Below, one piece after another: positions 33,064 through 41,334 of a DNA stretch of 64,000 bases. This stretch comes from Gaiellasilicea sp963749515 (lineage in GTDB: Bacteria > Actinomycetota > Thermoleophilia > Gaiellales > Gaiellaceae). The notes under the pieces were generated by a model. The model searched no databases. It was not told where the DNA came from and was given only the letters and a program-made list of their open reading frames with translations. A program made the position numbers and the translations under genes. Where the stretch lies: contig CAVVMR010000001.1 of NCBI GenBank assembly GCA_963749515.1, positions 124,001 through 188,000 on the forward strand, written 5' to 3'. How positions within the stretch are numbered: the first letter of the stretch is position 1; every line of letters begins with the position of its first letter.

Positions 33064-35010
33064 GTGGCAGGAGCAACCTCGAAGATCGTTCTGCCGAGCG
33101 CACCCTGGCTCGGCGCGAACTTCTGGTCGAGAACCGGCGGCCCGCGCATGTGGGCGCGCTACGACCCGGACGTCGTCCGGGAGGAGCTCGACGTGCTGGC
33201 CCGGCACGGGCTCACTGTCACGCGATCCTTCTGCTTCTGGCCCGACTTCGTCCCGACCCCCGAGCTCCTCGACGAGCAGGTCGCCGACCGCTTCGGCGAC
33301 TTCCTCGACGCTCACGTCGAGCTCGGGCTGGGGACGATTCCGACGTTCATCGTCGGGCACATGTCCGGCCAGAACTGGGATCCCTCCTGGCGGGGCGGCC
33401 GCGACCTCTACCGTGACCCTTGGCTCCTCTCCCAGCAGGCCTGGTTCGCGGGAGAGATCGCGCGCCGCTTCGGCAGTCACCTCGCCGTCGTCGGTTGGCT
33501 GATCTCCAACGAGATGCCGCTGTACGGCGGTTCCGGTACGAGCGAAGAGATCGCCGCCTGGGCCCGTGCCCTCGTCCAGGCGGTTCGCTCGGCCGGGGCG
33601 CAGCAGCCCGTCTCGCTCGGCGACGGGGCCTGGGGCGTCGAGGTCACCGGCGCCGACAACGGCTACTCGCTGCGAGCGCTTGCGCCACTCGTCGACTTCG
33701 TCGGCCCGCACAGCTATCCGATGCAGGACGACCAGGTGCGCCAGTTCCTCGCTCCCGCCTTCGCGTGCGAGCTCGCAGGCACGTTCGGAAAGCCGGTCGT
33801 GCTGGAGGAGTTCGGGGTCAGCTCGGACTTCGCGGCAGACGAGCACGCGGCTGCGTACTACCGGCAGGTGCTGCACTCCACCCTGCTCGCGGGCGCGCGC
33901 GGCTGGATCGCCTGGAACAACTGTGACTACGACGATCTCCGCGCCGAGGATCCGTACCGGCACCACGTCTTCGAGCTGCATTTTGGATTGACCGACCGCC
34001 ACGGCGAGCCGAAGCCGCAGTTGCGTGAGCTGCGGGAGTTCGCAGAGCTCCTGAGCGACCTCTCGGCCCAGGGCTGGGAGCGTGTGGCCGGCGACGTGGC
34101 GCTCGTCGTCCCGGAGCACTTCGAGCGCGTGCTGCCGTTCACCGAGCAGTCGTACCGCAGCGACCTCCGCGACAACCTCTTCCAGGCCTACATCGCGGCC
34201 CGCGAGGCGGACCTGCCGGTGGCGCCGATGCGCGAGTACGACGGCCTGAACGACTCCGCGCGGCTCTACCTGGCACCGTGCGCGAAGCTCCTGACGGGTC
34301 CGGGCATCGACCGTCTGCGCGAGCTCGCGGAGGGTGGTGCGACCGTCTACGCCTCGTACTTCTGCGGCAGCACCGCGAACCAGCGCGGCCCGTGGCTCTC
34401 GTGGCTGGACGAGATCTTCGGGATCCGCCACCTCCTCCGCTACGGCCTCGTCGACCCGATCGAGGAGGACGAGGTGACATTCCAGTTCGTCGAGGACTTC
34501 GGCGGCATCGCCGCCGGCTCGCGCTTGTCGTTCCGGGTCGGGGGCGAGAGCAGCGCCCGCGCCTACCTGCCGGTCGAAGTGCTCTCGGCGCGCGTCGTCG
34601 CAATCGACGCTCACGGGCGGCCGGCGATCGTCTCCAACGAGCTCGGCCGCGGCCGTACCGTCTTCTGCACCTACCCGCTCGAGCACTTCGCGGCCCGCAC
34701 GCCGCGGGTGAACCCTGAGGAGACCTGGCGCCTCTACTCGGCCCTCGCCGAGGTCGCCGGGGTCTCGCGGCCCGTCCGGGTCGACGATCCCCGTGTGCTC
34801 GTCGGCAGGGTGCGGGGCGGCAGGTCGGAGACGGCGATCCTCGTCAACGTCTCCGGAGACGACATCGCGGTCGAGCCGCTGCTCGAGGAGGGGGTCGAGC
34901 TGCAGGCCGACGAGACCGTCGTGCTCGAGCCGTTCGGAGTCGCCGTGCTCGGCGTCGCGAGGTCGCCGCTCGCCGGCGCGGTTCAGGCCGACCAGGAGGC
35001 GGTCCGGTGA
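33064..35010 (+). CDS. Clan GH-A glycosidase (beta-galactosidase/beta-mannosidase-like)
   Basis: 648 residues. The N-terminal TIM barrel (LGANFWSRTGGP, then GLTVTRSFCFWPDF) has the clan GH-A Glu pair: acid/base in WLISNEMP (about 160) and nucleophile in VVLEEFGVS (about 263). A middle trimerisation/GATase-like domain (LAPCAKLLTGPGIDRL, then GRTVFCTYPLEHFA) and a C-terminal beta domain recall GH42-type or GH5-type enzymes. No signal peptide. GTG 33064 with GAAGGAT upstream is favoured; GTG 33019 and ATG 33025 lie in the predicted promoter and start point. Substrate likely beta-linked mannoside or glucoside. Confidence 0.85.
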   Translation: MAGATSKIVLPSAPWLGANFWSRTGGPRMWARYDPDVVREELDVLARHGLTVTRSFCFWPDFVPTPELLDEQVADRFGDFLDAHVELGLGTIPTFIVGHMSGQNWDPSWRGGRDLYRDPWLLSQQAWFAGEIARRFGSHLAVVGWLISNEMPLYGGSGTSEEIAAWARALVQAVRSAGAQQPVSLGDGAWGVEVTGADNGYSLRALAPLVDFVGPHSYPMQDDQVRQFLAPAFACELAGTFGKPVVLEEFGVSSDFAADEHAAAYYRQVLHSTLLAGARGWIAWNNCDYDDLRAEDPYRHHVFELHFGLTDRHGEPKPQLRELREFAELLSDLSAQGWERVAGDVALVVPEHFERVLPFTEQSYRSDLRDNLFQAYIAAREADLPVAPMREYDGLNDSARLYLAPCAKLLTGPGIDRLRELAEGGATVYASYFCGSTANQRGPWLSWLDEIFGIRHLLRYGLVDPIEEDEVTFQFVEDFGGIAAGSRLSFRVGGESSARAYLPVEVLSARVVAIDAHGRPAIVSNELGRGRTVFCTYPLEHFAARTPRVNPEETWRLYSALAEVAGVSRPVRVDDPRVLVGRVRGGRSETAILVNVSGDDIAVEPLLEEGVELQADETVVLEPFGVAVLGVARSPLAGAVQADQEAVR

Positions 35011-35027
35011 GAATCACCCAGTCATCT

Positions 35028-35043
35028 ACTAAACCGGTTAATC
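35028..35043 (+). promoter_or_regulatory. LacI-type operator 3 before the ABC operon
   Basis: ACTAAACC-GGTTAATC with a perfect AACCGGTT core, 49 bp before the binding-protein ATG. It is the third copy of the element at 31863 and 32997. The leader after it (TCCAACGAAGGA) also matches the glycosidase leader near 33048. Confidence 0.72.
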
Positions 35044-35091
35044 AACTCGATCGTCTGTCAGAATCGTCCAACGAAGGAGGAGGGGCAGCAG

Positions 35092-36822
35092 ATGCGTAAT
35101 CGCAAGACAAGGACAGCGATAGCCCTGAGCGCGGTCGCGGCGCTCGCAGTGGTTGTCGCAGTGTTCACAGGCGGGGCGGGCGCGAAGCCCACGAGCACCG
35201 ACGCGCTCCCGCGGAATGCCACGCTCTACACCTCAGGCACCGCGTGGGGGCCCTTTACGAACTTCAACCCGCTCCGGCCGAACTACGCGACGGGCGTGCT
35301 CGGGCTTCTCTACGAGACGCTCTTCCGCTACGACCCGCTCAAGGACCGCTTCATCCCGTGGCTCGCGACCAGTGGCCAGTGGCAGGGACGGAGCTTCGTC
35401 GTCACCTTGCGGAGCGGCGTCTCCTGGAACGACGGGAGGCCGTTGACCGCCGCGGACGTGAAGTTCACGTTCGAGACGGGCAAGCTCGAGGGCTCGCAGT
35501 TCTCCACGATGTGGAAGACGGGCCTGCAGAGCATCACGACGAGTGGGCGCACGGTGAAGTTCAACTTCAAGGGCACCCCGAACTACCAGGATTGGGATAC
35601 GAACATGTACACGATCCCGATCGTGCCGAGGCACGTCTATTCGGCCTACAGCGCCACCGAGATCACGACGGGCAACGCCGACAAGAAGTTCGTCGGCACC
35701 GGCCCGTTCACGTACGGCGCCGGCAAGGGAACCTCACAGACGCTGCAGTGGAACAGGCGCGACAGCTGGTGGGCGACCAAGGCCCTCGGGATGAGGATGC
35801 CGATGCAGTACATCGTCGACATCCACAACACCGCGAACACAGCGTCCCTGCAGAACTTTCTGCAGAACAAGATCGACCTCAGCAACAACTTCTTCCCGGG
35901 CATCGACAAGCAGATCGGCGGCAAGGTCCGCACGTACTACCCGCGGGCTCCGTACATGCTCTCGGCCAACACGGCCTGGCTGGTGCCGAACACGACGAAG
36001 AAGCCGCTGAACGACAAGGTGTTCCGCCGGGCGCTGGCCACCTCGATCAACATCAACCAGATCGTCACGGCCGACTACGGGAACATCGTCTCGAAGGCCG
36101 ATCCCACCGGACTGCTGCCGACGTGGGGCCGGTGGATCGACAAGGCCCAGTCCAAGAAGCTCGGGTTCAGCTACAGCACCGCACGGGCGAAGGCGCTCCT
36201 GGCGGGCGCCGGCTACAAGGACACCGACGGTGACGGATTCGTCGAGAACAAGGACGGGTCGGAGATCAACCTGAGGATCATCGTCCCGAACGGGTGGTCG
36301 GACTGGATGACCGCGATCCAGATCATCGCCAACAGCACGAAGGCCGCCGGGATCAGGCTGACGCCGGCGTATCCGGACTTCAACGGGCTGGTCGACGAGC
36401 GCAACTCCGGCAAGTTCGACCTCGTGATCAACAACGAGAAGCAGCTCGGCAACACGCCGTACACCTATTACGACTACCTGTTCCACCTGCCGATCGCCGA
36501 TCAGCAGACGTTCGCCAACTTCTCGCGATTCACGGCTTCAGGCCCGAAGCCGTGGGCTTTGACCCTCGCGCTGAACAAGGTGCCGACGTCGAACGTGGCG
36601 AAGGCGAAGAAGCTCCACTCGCAGATCCAGAAGTACATCCTCGAGGAGCTGCCCGCGATTCCGCTTTGGTACAACGGGCTGTGGGCGCAGTACAACACAA
36701 GCGTCTGGACCAACTTCTCGAGCGCGTCGGGTACGGGGCTGCAGACCACGCCCGCGATGTGGAACGGCTACCTCAACATGACGGGCATCGAAGCGCTCGC
36801 CAGGTTGAAGAAGAAGAACTAG
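35092..36822 (+). CDS. Opp-type ABC transporter substrate-binding protein (probable oligosaccharide)
   Basis: 576 residues. Family 5 extracellular binding protein with an N-terminal signal (TAIALSAVAALAVVVAVFTG); there is no lipobox Cys, so its anchoring is unclear. Typical segments are LYETLFRYDPL, VSWNDGRPLTAADVKFTFE, DTDGDGFVENKDGSEI and the C-terminal ELPAIPLWYNGLW. Family 5 members bind peptides or, in Thermotoga and archaea, beta-oligosaccharides; the neighbouring glycosidases and shared operator favour sugars. GGAGGAGGGG precedes the ATG. A strong hairpin follows the stop. Confidence 0.9.
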   Translation: MRNRKTRTAIALSAVAALAVVVAVFTGGAGAKPTSTDALPRNATLYTSGTAWGPFTNFNPLRPNYATGVLGLLYETLFRYDPLKDRFIPWLATSGQWQGRSFVVTLRSGVSWNDGRPLTAADVKFTFETGKLEGSQFSTMWKTGLQSITTSGRTVKFNFKGTPNYQDWDTNMYTIPIVPRHVYSAYSATEITTGNADKKFVGTGPFTYGAGKGTSQTLQWNRRDSWWATKALGMRMPMQYIVDIHNTANTASLQNFLQNKIDLSNNFFPGIDKQIGGKVRTYYPRAPYMLSANTAWLVPNTTKKPLNDKVFRRALATSININQIVTADYGNIVSKADPTGLLPTWGRWIDKAQSKKLGFSYSTARAKALLAGAGYKDTDGDGFVENKDGSEINLRIIVPNGWSDWMTAIQIIANSTKAAGIRLTPAYPDFNGLVDERNSGKFDLVINNEKQLGNTPYTYYDYLFHLPIADQQTFANFSRFTASGPKPWALTLALNKVPTSNVAKAKKLHSQIQKYILEELPAIPLWYNGLWAQYNTSVWTNFSSASGTGLQTTPAMWNGYLNMTGIEALARLKKKN

Positions 36823-36841
36823 GAGGCATCACGAACGCTGT

Positions 36842-36878
36842 GACGTCGAGCCGCTGCTCTCCGCAGCGGCTCGACGTC
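36842..36878 (+). terminator. 16-bp hairpin between binding-protein and permease genes
   Basis: Arms 36842-36857 and 36863-36878 are perfect complements around TCTCC. No T tract follows. In ABC operons such a hairpin usually protects or attenuates mRNA so that the binding protein is made in excess over the membrane parts. Confidence 0.8.
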
Positions 36879-36932
36879 GGCTTGTCCCGTGAGACAAGAT
36901 CTGGCCGCTGAGGGCTACCAGCACACACCGCC

Positions 36933-37919
36933 GTGTACCGTTACCTCGCCCGCAAGAGCCTCATCTATCTCCTCACCTTCTTCGTGGCGGTGACGATCGA
37001 CTGGGCCATCCCGCGCCTGATGCCGGGTGACCCGATCGCCGGTCTGATCTCGCGCCTGCAGGCGGACTCGACGGCCTCGCAGGAGCTCCACGGGTACTTC
37101 ACCGAGTCGTTCGGGCTCGACCAGCCGCTCTGGCAGCAGTACGTGAACTTCTGGCGTGGGCTCTTGCAGGGCGACCTCGGCCCGAGCATCGCCTACGTCG
37201 GCTCGTCGGTGAACGACCTGATCCTGCAGGCGGTGCCGTACACGCTGGCGATCCTCGTTCCGGCGATCGTGCTCAGCTACATCGCCGGGAACCGCGTCGG
37301 CGCGATGGCCGCACGGCGGAAGGTGCTCGACAACACCGTTCTGCCGCTGGGATACATCCTCACGGCGACGCCGTACATGTGGCTGTCGCTCGTGCTCGCC
37401 TACTTCCTGGGGGCGACGTTCGAGATCTTCCCCGTCTCCGGCGCCTACGACTTCTCGCTGCAGCCGTCGTACACGTGGGAGTTCGCACGGAGCTTCGCCG
37501 TGCACTGGTTCCTGCCGTTCCTGTCGCTGTTCCTCGTCGCGTTCGGCGGCTGGGCGATCGGGATGCGGAACCTGATCATCTACGAGCTGGAAGCCGACTA
37601 TGCCAACTATCTCCAGGCGCTCGGGGCGCCGAACAAGCTCGTCCGGGGGTACGCGTACAAGAACGCGCGGCTGCCGCAGATGTCCGGTCTCGCGCTCGCG
37701 CTCGGCGCAGTCGTCGGCGGCGCTCTCGTGACCGAGATCGTCTTCGGCTACCCGGGCGTCGGCTCGCTGATCCTGACCTCGATCCAGGTCCGCGACTACT
37801 TCCTGCTCCAGGGGCTCTTCCTCTTCATCATCGTCGGCGTCCTGGTCGCCAACTTCATCGTCGACATCGCCTACGTGATCGTCGATCCCAGGACGCGCAT
37901 GGGAATCCAGGGCTCGTAG
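36933..37919 (+). CDS. ABC permease, DppB-type
   Basis: 328 residues with six transmembrane helices (first LIYLLTFFVAVTIDWAIP). The loop IIYELEADYANYLQALGAPN is the EAA-type coupling site for the ATPases. GTG start; no convincing ribosome site. Binding-protein-dependent inner-membrane component with the DppC-type gene 2 bp downstream. Confidence 0.92.
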   Translation: MYRYLARKSLIYLLTFFVAVTIDWAIPRLMPGDPIAGLISRLQADSTASQELHGYFTESFGLDQPLWQQYVNFWRGLLQGDLGPSIAYVGSSVNDLILQAVPYTLAILVPAIVLSYIAGNRVGAMAARRKVLDNTVLPLGYILTATPYMWLSLVLAYFLGATFEIFPVSGAYDFSLQPSYTWEFARSFAVHWFLPFLSLFLVAFGGWAIGMRNLIIYELEADYANYLQALGAPNKLVRGYAYKNARLPQMSGLALALGAVVGGALVTEIVFGYPGVGSLILTSIQVRDYFLLQGLFLFIIVGVLVANFIVDIAYVIVDPRTRMGIQGS

Positions 37920-37920
37920 G

Positions 37921-38841
37921 GTGAGCACCGTCGCGTCCCCCGGCACCTCCCAGCTCGATCCCGACGTCGTCCCGTCCGAGGAGCTGCCGCCGCAGCGCAG
38001 GGGCGGCGAGGCGCTGTACTTCGCGTTTCGCAACAAGAAGCTCGTCGTCGGGCTCGGCATCGTGCTCTTCTTCCTCGCGTTCGCGCTCGTCGGGCCGTGG
38101 CTGACCGATGCCGATCCGTTCGACTTCGGGTATCCGACCGGGGCGCCGCCGTCCTCCGAGCGCTGGTTCGGCACCACGGCCCCGGGTCAGGACGTCTTCG
38201 CCCAGTTCGTCCACGGGCTCCGCGCGAGCTTCATCGTCGGAGCGCTGGCGGGCTGCGTCGCGGCCGGGATCGCGATGCTGATCGGCTTCACGTGCGGCTA
38301 CCGCGGCGGTGTCATCGACGAGCTCCTCAGCATGCTGACGAACGTCGTGCTCGTGATCCCGACGCTGGCGGTCCTGATCATCGTCGCGGCCTACCTGAGC
38401 ATCCAGGGCCTCGTCTCCGAAGCGGTGCTGATCGGGCTCACGTCGTGGCCGTGGGCCGCCCGGGCGATCCGGGCTCAGACCTTCTCGCTCGCCTCGCGCG
38501 ACTTCGTCAGCATGGCGCGCCTGTCCGGCGCGAGTACCTGGCGGATCATCGTCAAGGAGATCGCGCCGAACATGAGCTCGTACCTCTTCCTCACGTTCAT
38601 CCTCCTCTTCGGCGGCTCGATCCTCACCGCCGCGACTCTCGACTTTCTCGGCCTCGGCCCTTCGAACGCGATGTCGCTCGGGCTGATGATGAACACCGCG
38701 GTCTCGAACAGCGCCCTCCAGCTCGGGATGTGGTGGTGGTTCATCGCCCCCGGCCTCGGGATCATGGCCGTCGTCGGCGGCCTGTACGTGATGAACGTCG
38801 GCCTCGACGAGGTCTTCAACCCGAAGCTGCGTGAGATGTGA
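37921..38841 (+). CDS. ABC permease, DppC-type
   Basis: 306 residues. The N-terminal cytoplasmic stretch is longer than usual (about 40 residues, Pro/Gln-rich), then six transmembrane helices. The EAA-type coupling site is SRDFVSMARLSGASTWRIIV. GTG start. The stop overlaps the first ATPase start by 4 bp. Confidence 0.92.
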   Translation: MSTVASPGTSQLDPDVVPSEELPPQRRGGEALYFAFRNKKLVVGLGIVLFFLAFALVGPWLTDADPFDFGYPTGAPPSSERWFGTTAPGQDVFAQFVHGLRASFIVGALAGCVAAGIAMLIGFTCGYRGGVIDELLSMLTNVVLVIPTLAVLIIVAAYLSIQGLVSEAVLIGLTSWPWAARAIRAQTFSLASRDFVSMARLSGASTWRIIVKEIAPNMSSYLFLTFILLFGGSILTAATLDFLGLGPSNAMSLGLMMNTAVSNSALQLGMWWWFIAPGLGIMAVVGGLYVMNVGLDEVFNPKLREM

Positions 38842-39791
38842 GCCTCGCGGTCGACAACCTGCGCGTCTACTACCGCACGACGAAAGGCGACGTCCGCGCG
38901 CTCGACGGAGTCAGCTTCGGGGTCGCGGACGGCGAGATCATGGGCATCGCAGGCGAGTCGGGCTGTGGGAAGACGACACTCGGGAAGAGCCTGATCAGGC
39001 TCGACGGCCGCATGCGGTACGTGGAGGGAACGGTCGAGCTCGACGGCGTCCAGCTGCCGATCGAAGACACGCGGAAGATGAACGACTTCCGCTTCCGCAA
39101 GGTGTCGATCGTGCCGCAGTACGCGATGAGCGCTCTCAACCCGACGCGGAAGATCGGCACGATGATCTCCGAGCTGCTCGACTCGCGCGGCGTCAGCTAC
39201 GACGACACGCTGCCTGAGCTGCGCCGCCGTCTCGGGCTGGTCGGGCTTTCCGACGACGTCCTCCAGCGCTACCCGATCGAGCTCTCCGGCGGCATGAAGC
39301 AGCGCGTGGTGATGGTGCTCTCGACGCTTCTCGACCCTTCGCTCCTGATCGCCGACGAGATCACCTCGGCCCTCGACGTCTCGACCCAGCGGGCCGTCGC
39401 CGAGATGCTCGTCGAGTTCCGCGATCGCTCCTTCGTGAAGAGCACGATCGTGATCACGCACGACCTCTCGATCCTCTACCAGATCGCCGACACGATTCTC
39501 GTCATGTACGCCGGCAAGCTGGTCGAGAAGGCGTCGGCGGCGGAGATCACGGAGGACCCAAGGCATCCGTACACGCGGCTTCTGCTCGGCTCGCTGCCCG
39601 AAGTCGGAGTGCGCTTCAAGGAGCGCCGCCTGAAAGGCATTCCCGGCCGGCCTCCGTCGCTCCTCAACCCGCCCACCGGCTGCAGATTCCGCGCCAGGTG
39701 CCCGCTCGCGTTCGAGAAGTGCGTCGAAGAGCCGCCGTTCGTCGAGGTGGCGCCTGGGCGGCTCGCCGCGTGCTGGAAGGCGTCCGCCTGA
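38838..39791 (+). CDS. ABC ATPase, DppD-type
   Basis: 317 residues. Walker A GESGCGKTTLG (about 36-46), Q-loop region IVPQYAMSALNP, signature LSGGMKQRV (about 153-161), Walker B/D-loop LIADEITSALD, switch His in VITHDLS. The C-terminal oligopeptide-type extension with Cys cluster (CRFRARCPLAFEKC) is present. In place of the usual DEPT the Walker B reads DEIT, as in the sugar-transporting branch of the family. Overlaps its neighbours on both sides. Confidence 0.93.
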   Translation: MSLAVDNLRVYYRTTKGDVRALDGVSFGVADGEIMGIAGESGCGKTTLGKSLIRLDGRMRYVEGTVELDGVQLPIEDTRKMNDFRFRKVSIVPQYAMSALNPTRKIGTMISELLDSRGVSYDDTLPELRRRLGLVGLSDDVLQRYPIELSGGMKQRVVMVLSTLLDPSLLIADEITSALDVSTQRAVAEMLVEFRDRSFVKSTIVITHDLSILYQIADTILVMYAGKLVEKASAAEITEDPRHPYTRLLLGSLPEVGVRFKERRLKGIPGRPPSLLNPPTGCRFRARCPLAFEKCVEEPPFVEVAPGRLAACWKASA

Positions 39792-40669
39792 TGCTCAAGC
39801 TCGACCACGTCACGAAGGTCTTCAAGAGCGGGACGTTCGGCGGCGGCGAGGTCACGGCGGTCTCGGACGTCACGTTCGAGATCAGGCCCGGCGAGGTCGT
39901 CTCCCTGATCGGCGAGAGCGGCAGCGGCAAGACCACGGTCGGCCGCATGATCCTGCGCTTGACGGAGGTCACGGACGGGACGATCACGTTCGAGGGGAAG
40001 GACGTGACGGTGCTCGGCGGCCGGCGGCTCCGCGGTTACTACAAGCACGTCCAGGGTGTCTTCCAGGACCCCTTCAGCTCGTACAACCCGGTGTTCAGGG
40101 TCGACCGGGTCTTCGAGATGATCCGGTCGATCTACCTCGGCGGGCTCAGCCGAGAGGCATGGCGGGCGAAGCTGCGGAACTCACTCGAAGCGGTTGGGCT
40201 CGAGCCGGCGGACGTGCTCGGCAAGTACCCGCACCAGCTGAGCGGTGGGCAGCTCCAGCGGCTGCTGATCGCGCGGGCGCTGCTGCTCGAGATCCGGTTC
40301 CTGGTGGCCGACGAGATCATCAGCATGCTCGACGCGTCGACCCGGATCGACGTGCTGAACCTGCTGGGCGACCTGAAGGAGCGCGGCCTCGGAGTCCTGT
40401 TCGTCACGCACGATCTCTCGCTCGGCCACTACATCAGTGACCAGACCGTGATCCTGCGCCGCGGCGTCGTCGTCGAGCGAGGCGACACGGAGAAGGTCTT
40501 CGGCGATCCCAGGCACCCGTACACCCGGATGCTGATGGCGTCGGTGCCCCAGCTGGACCACAAGTGGTCGTCGAACGGCGGTCCGCAACCCGCGACCGAG
40601 GTGGAACCCGAGGGCGACCTGACCGAGATCGAGGTCGAGCCCGGCCACTGGGTCGCGGCGGCGAACTAG
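39791..40669 (+). CDS. ABC ATPase, DppF-type
   Basis: 292 residues. Walker A GESGSGKTTVG, Q-loop GVFQDPFSSYNP, signature LSGGQLQRL, Walker B/D-loop LVADEIISMLD, switch His FVTHDLSLGH. The Walker B/D-loop again departs from DEPT (DEII), recalling archaeal and Thermotoga sugar-type ATPases. The ATG shares one base with the DppD stop (TGATG). The C-terminus is acidic. Last gene of the transporter. Confidence 0.93.
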   Translation: MLKLDHVTKVFKSGTFGGGEVTAVSDVTFEIRPGEVVSLIGESGSGKTTVGRMILRLTEVTDGTITFEGKDVTVLGGRRLRGYYKHVQGVFQDPFSSYNPVFRVDRVFEMIRSIYLGGLSREAWRAKLRNSLEAVGLEPADVLGKYPHQLSGGQLQRLLIARALLLEIRFLVADEIISMLDASTRIDVLNLLGDLKERGLGVLFVTHDLSLGHYISDQTVILRRGVVVERGDTEKVFGDPRHPYTRMLMASVPQLDHKWSSNGGPQPATEVEPEGDLTEIEVEPGHWVAAAN

Positions 40670-41241
40670 AGCTTGCGGATAGCGTCGCCGCGGCGGACCG
40701 TGCCCGGCTCGACGACCCTGGCGTTGATCCCGCGGAGGTTGAGGTTGCGGTGCTCCTTCGTGTTCACGAACCGGTGTGCGTCCTTGCCGAACCGGGTCAT
40801 GAACTTGACGCAGCCGTCGTGGGGCGCGGCCGATACCTCGATCACCGCCGTGCCCAGCGAGAGCCGGGTGCCGGCAGGGAGGTTCGCCTCCGAGATGTCG
40901 AAGTCGACGTAGAACTGGTCGCCGGCGAGCGCCCAGCGGTCCGGTTCGCCGGCCGCGACGAGATCGACCGCGCGCGCGTTTGCGATCGTCAGCTGCGCCT
41001 CCGGGTTCGACGAGCCGTCGGGGGTGCTCCTGCTGCCGCGGGCGTACCAGTCGTCACCGACGAGACCACGCTCGAGATCGAGCTCGGCCTCCTCGAGCAG
41101 TTCGCGCTCGTTGACGACCGGACGGCGGACGATCAGCTCGACCGTGCCCTCGTCGGCAGGCGACCGCCGGATCTCGTCGAGCCCTGCTTCGAGCTGCTCG
41201 GTGTCCAGATGCTGGACGACGCGTTCCTCCGACGTGGCCAT
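40666..41241 (-). CDS. MOSC domain protein
   Basis: 191 residues. The MOSC beta barrel contains the conserved Cys in HDGCVKFMTRFG (about 144). An N-terminal region (1-45) is not typical of the core. MOSC proteins carry sulfur for molybdenum-cofactor or detoxification enzymes; the substrate is unknown. A second MOSC protein lies at 58834-59478. The 3' end abuts the ABC operon, with no terminator seen. Confidence 0.85.
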   Translation of the reverse strand: MATSEERVVQHLDTEQLEAGLDEIRRSPADEGTVELIVRRPVVNERELLEEAELDLERGLVGDDWYARGSRSTPDGSSNPEAQLTIANARAVDLVAAGEPDRWALAGDQFYVDFDISEANLPAGTRLSLGTAVIEVSAAPHDGCVKFMTRFGKDAHRFVNTKEHRNLNLRGINARVVEPGTVRRGDAIRKL

Positions 41242-41261
41242 GCCGCTGTTCTATCAGACGC

Positions 41262-41291
41262 TTGACTTTTCCCACAAAACCTGGGTATAGA
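41262..41291 (+). promoter_or_regulatory. Sigma-70-like promoter for the M14 peptidase gene
   Basis: TTGACT (41262-41267), an 18-nt spacer and TATAGA (41286-41291) precede the gene. A GGGAGGG ribosome site is further downstream. One of the few standard promoters with a leader in the window. Confidence 0.7.
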
Positions 41292-41334
41292 GGCGTCCGA
41301 CCGGGGGACCGTCGTTCTTCTAGGGAGGGCACAC

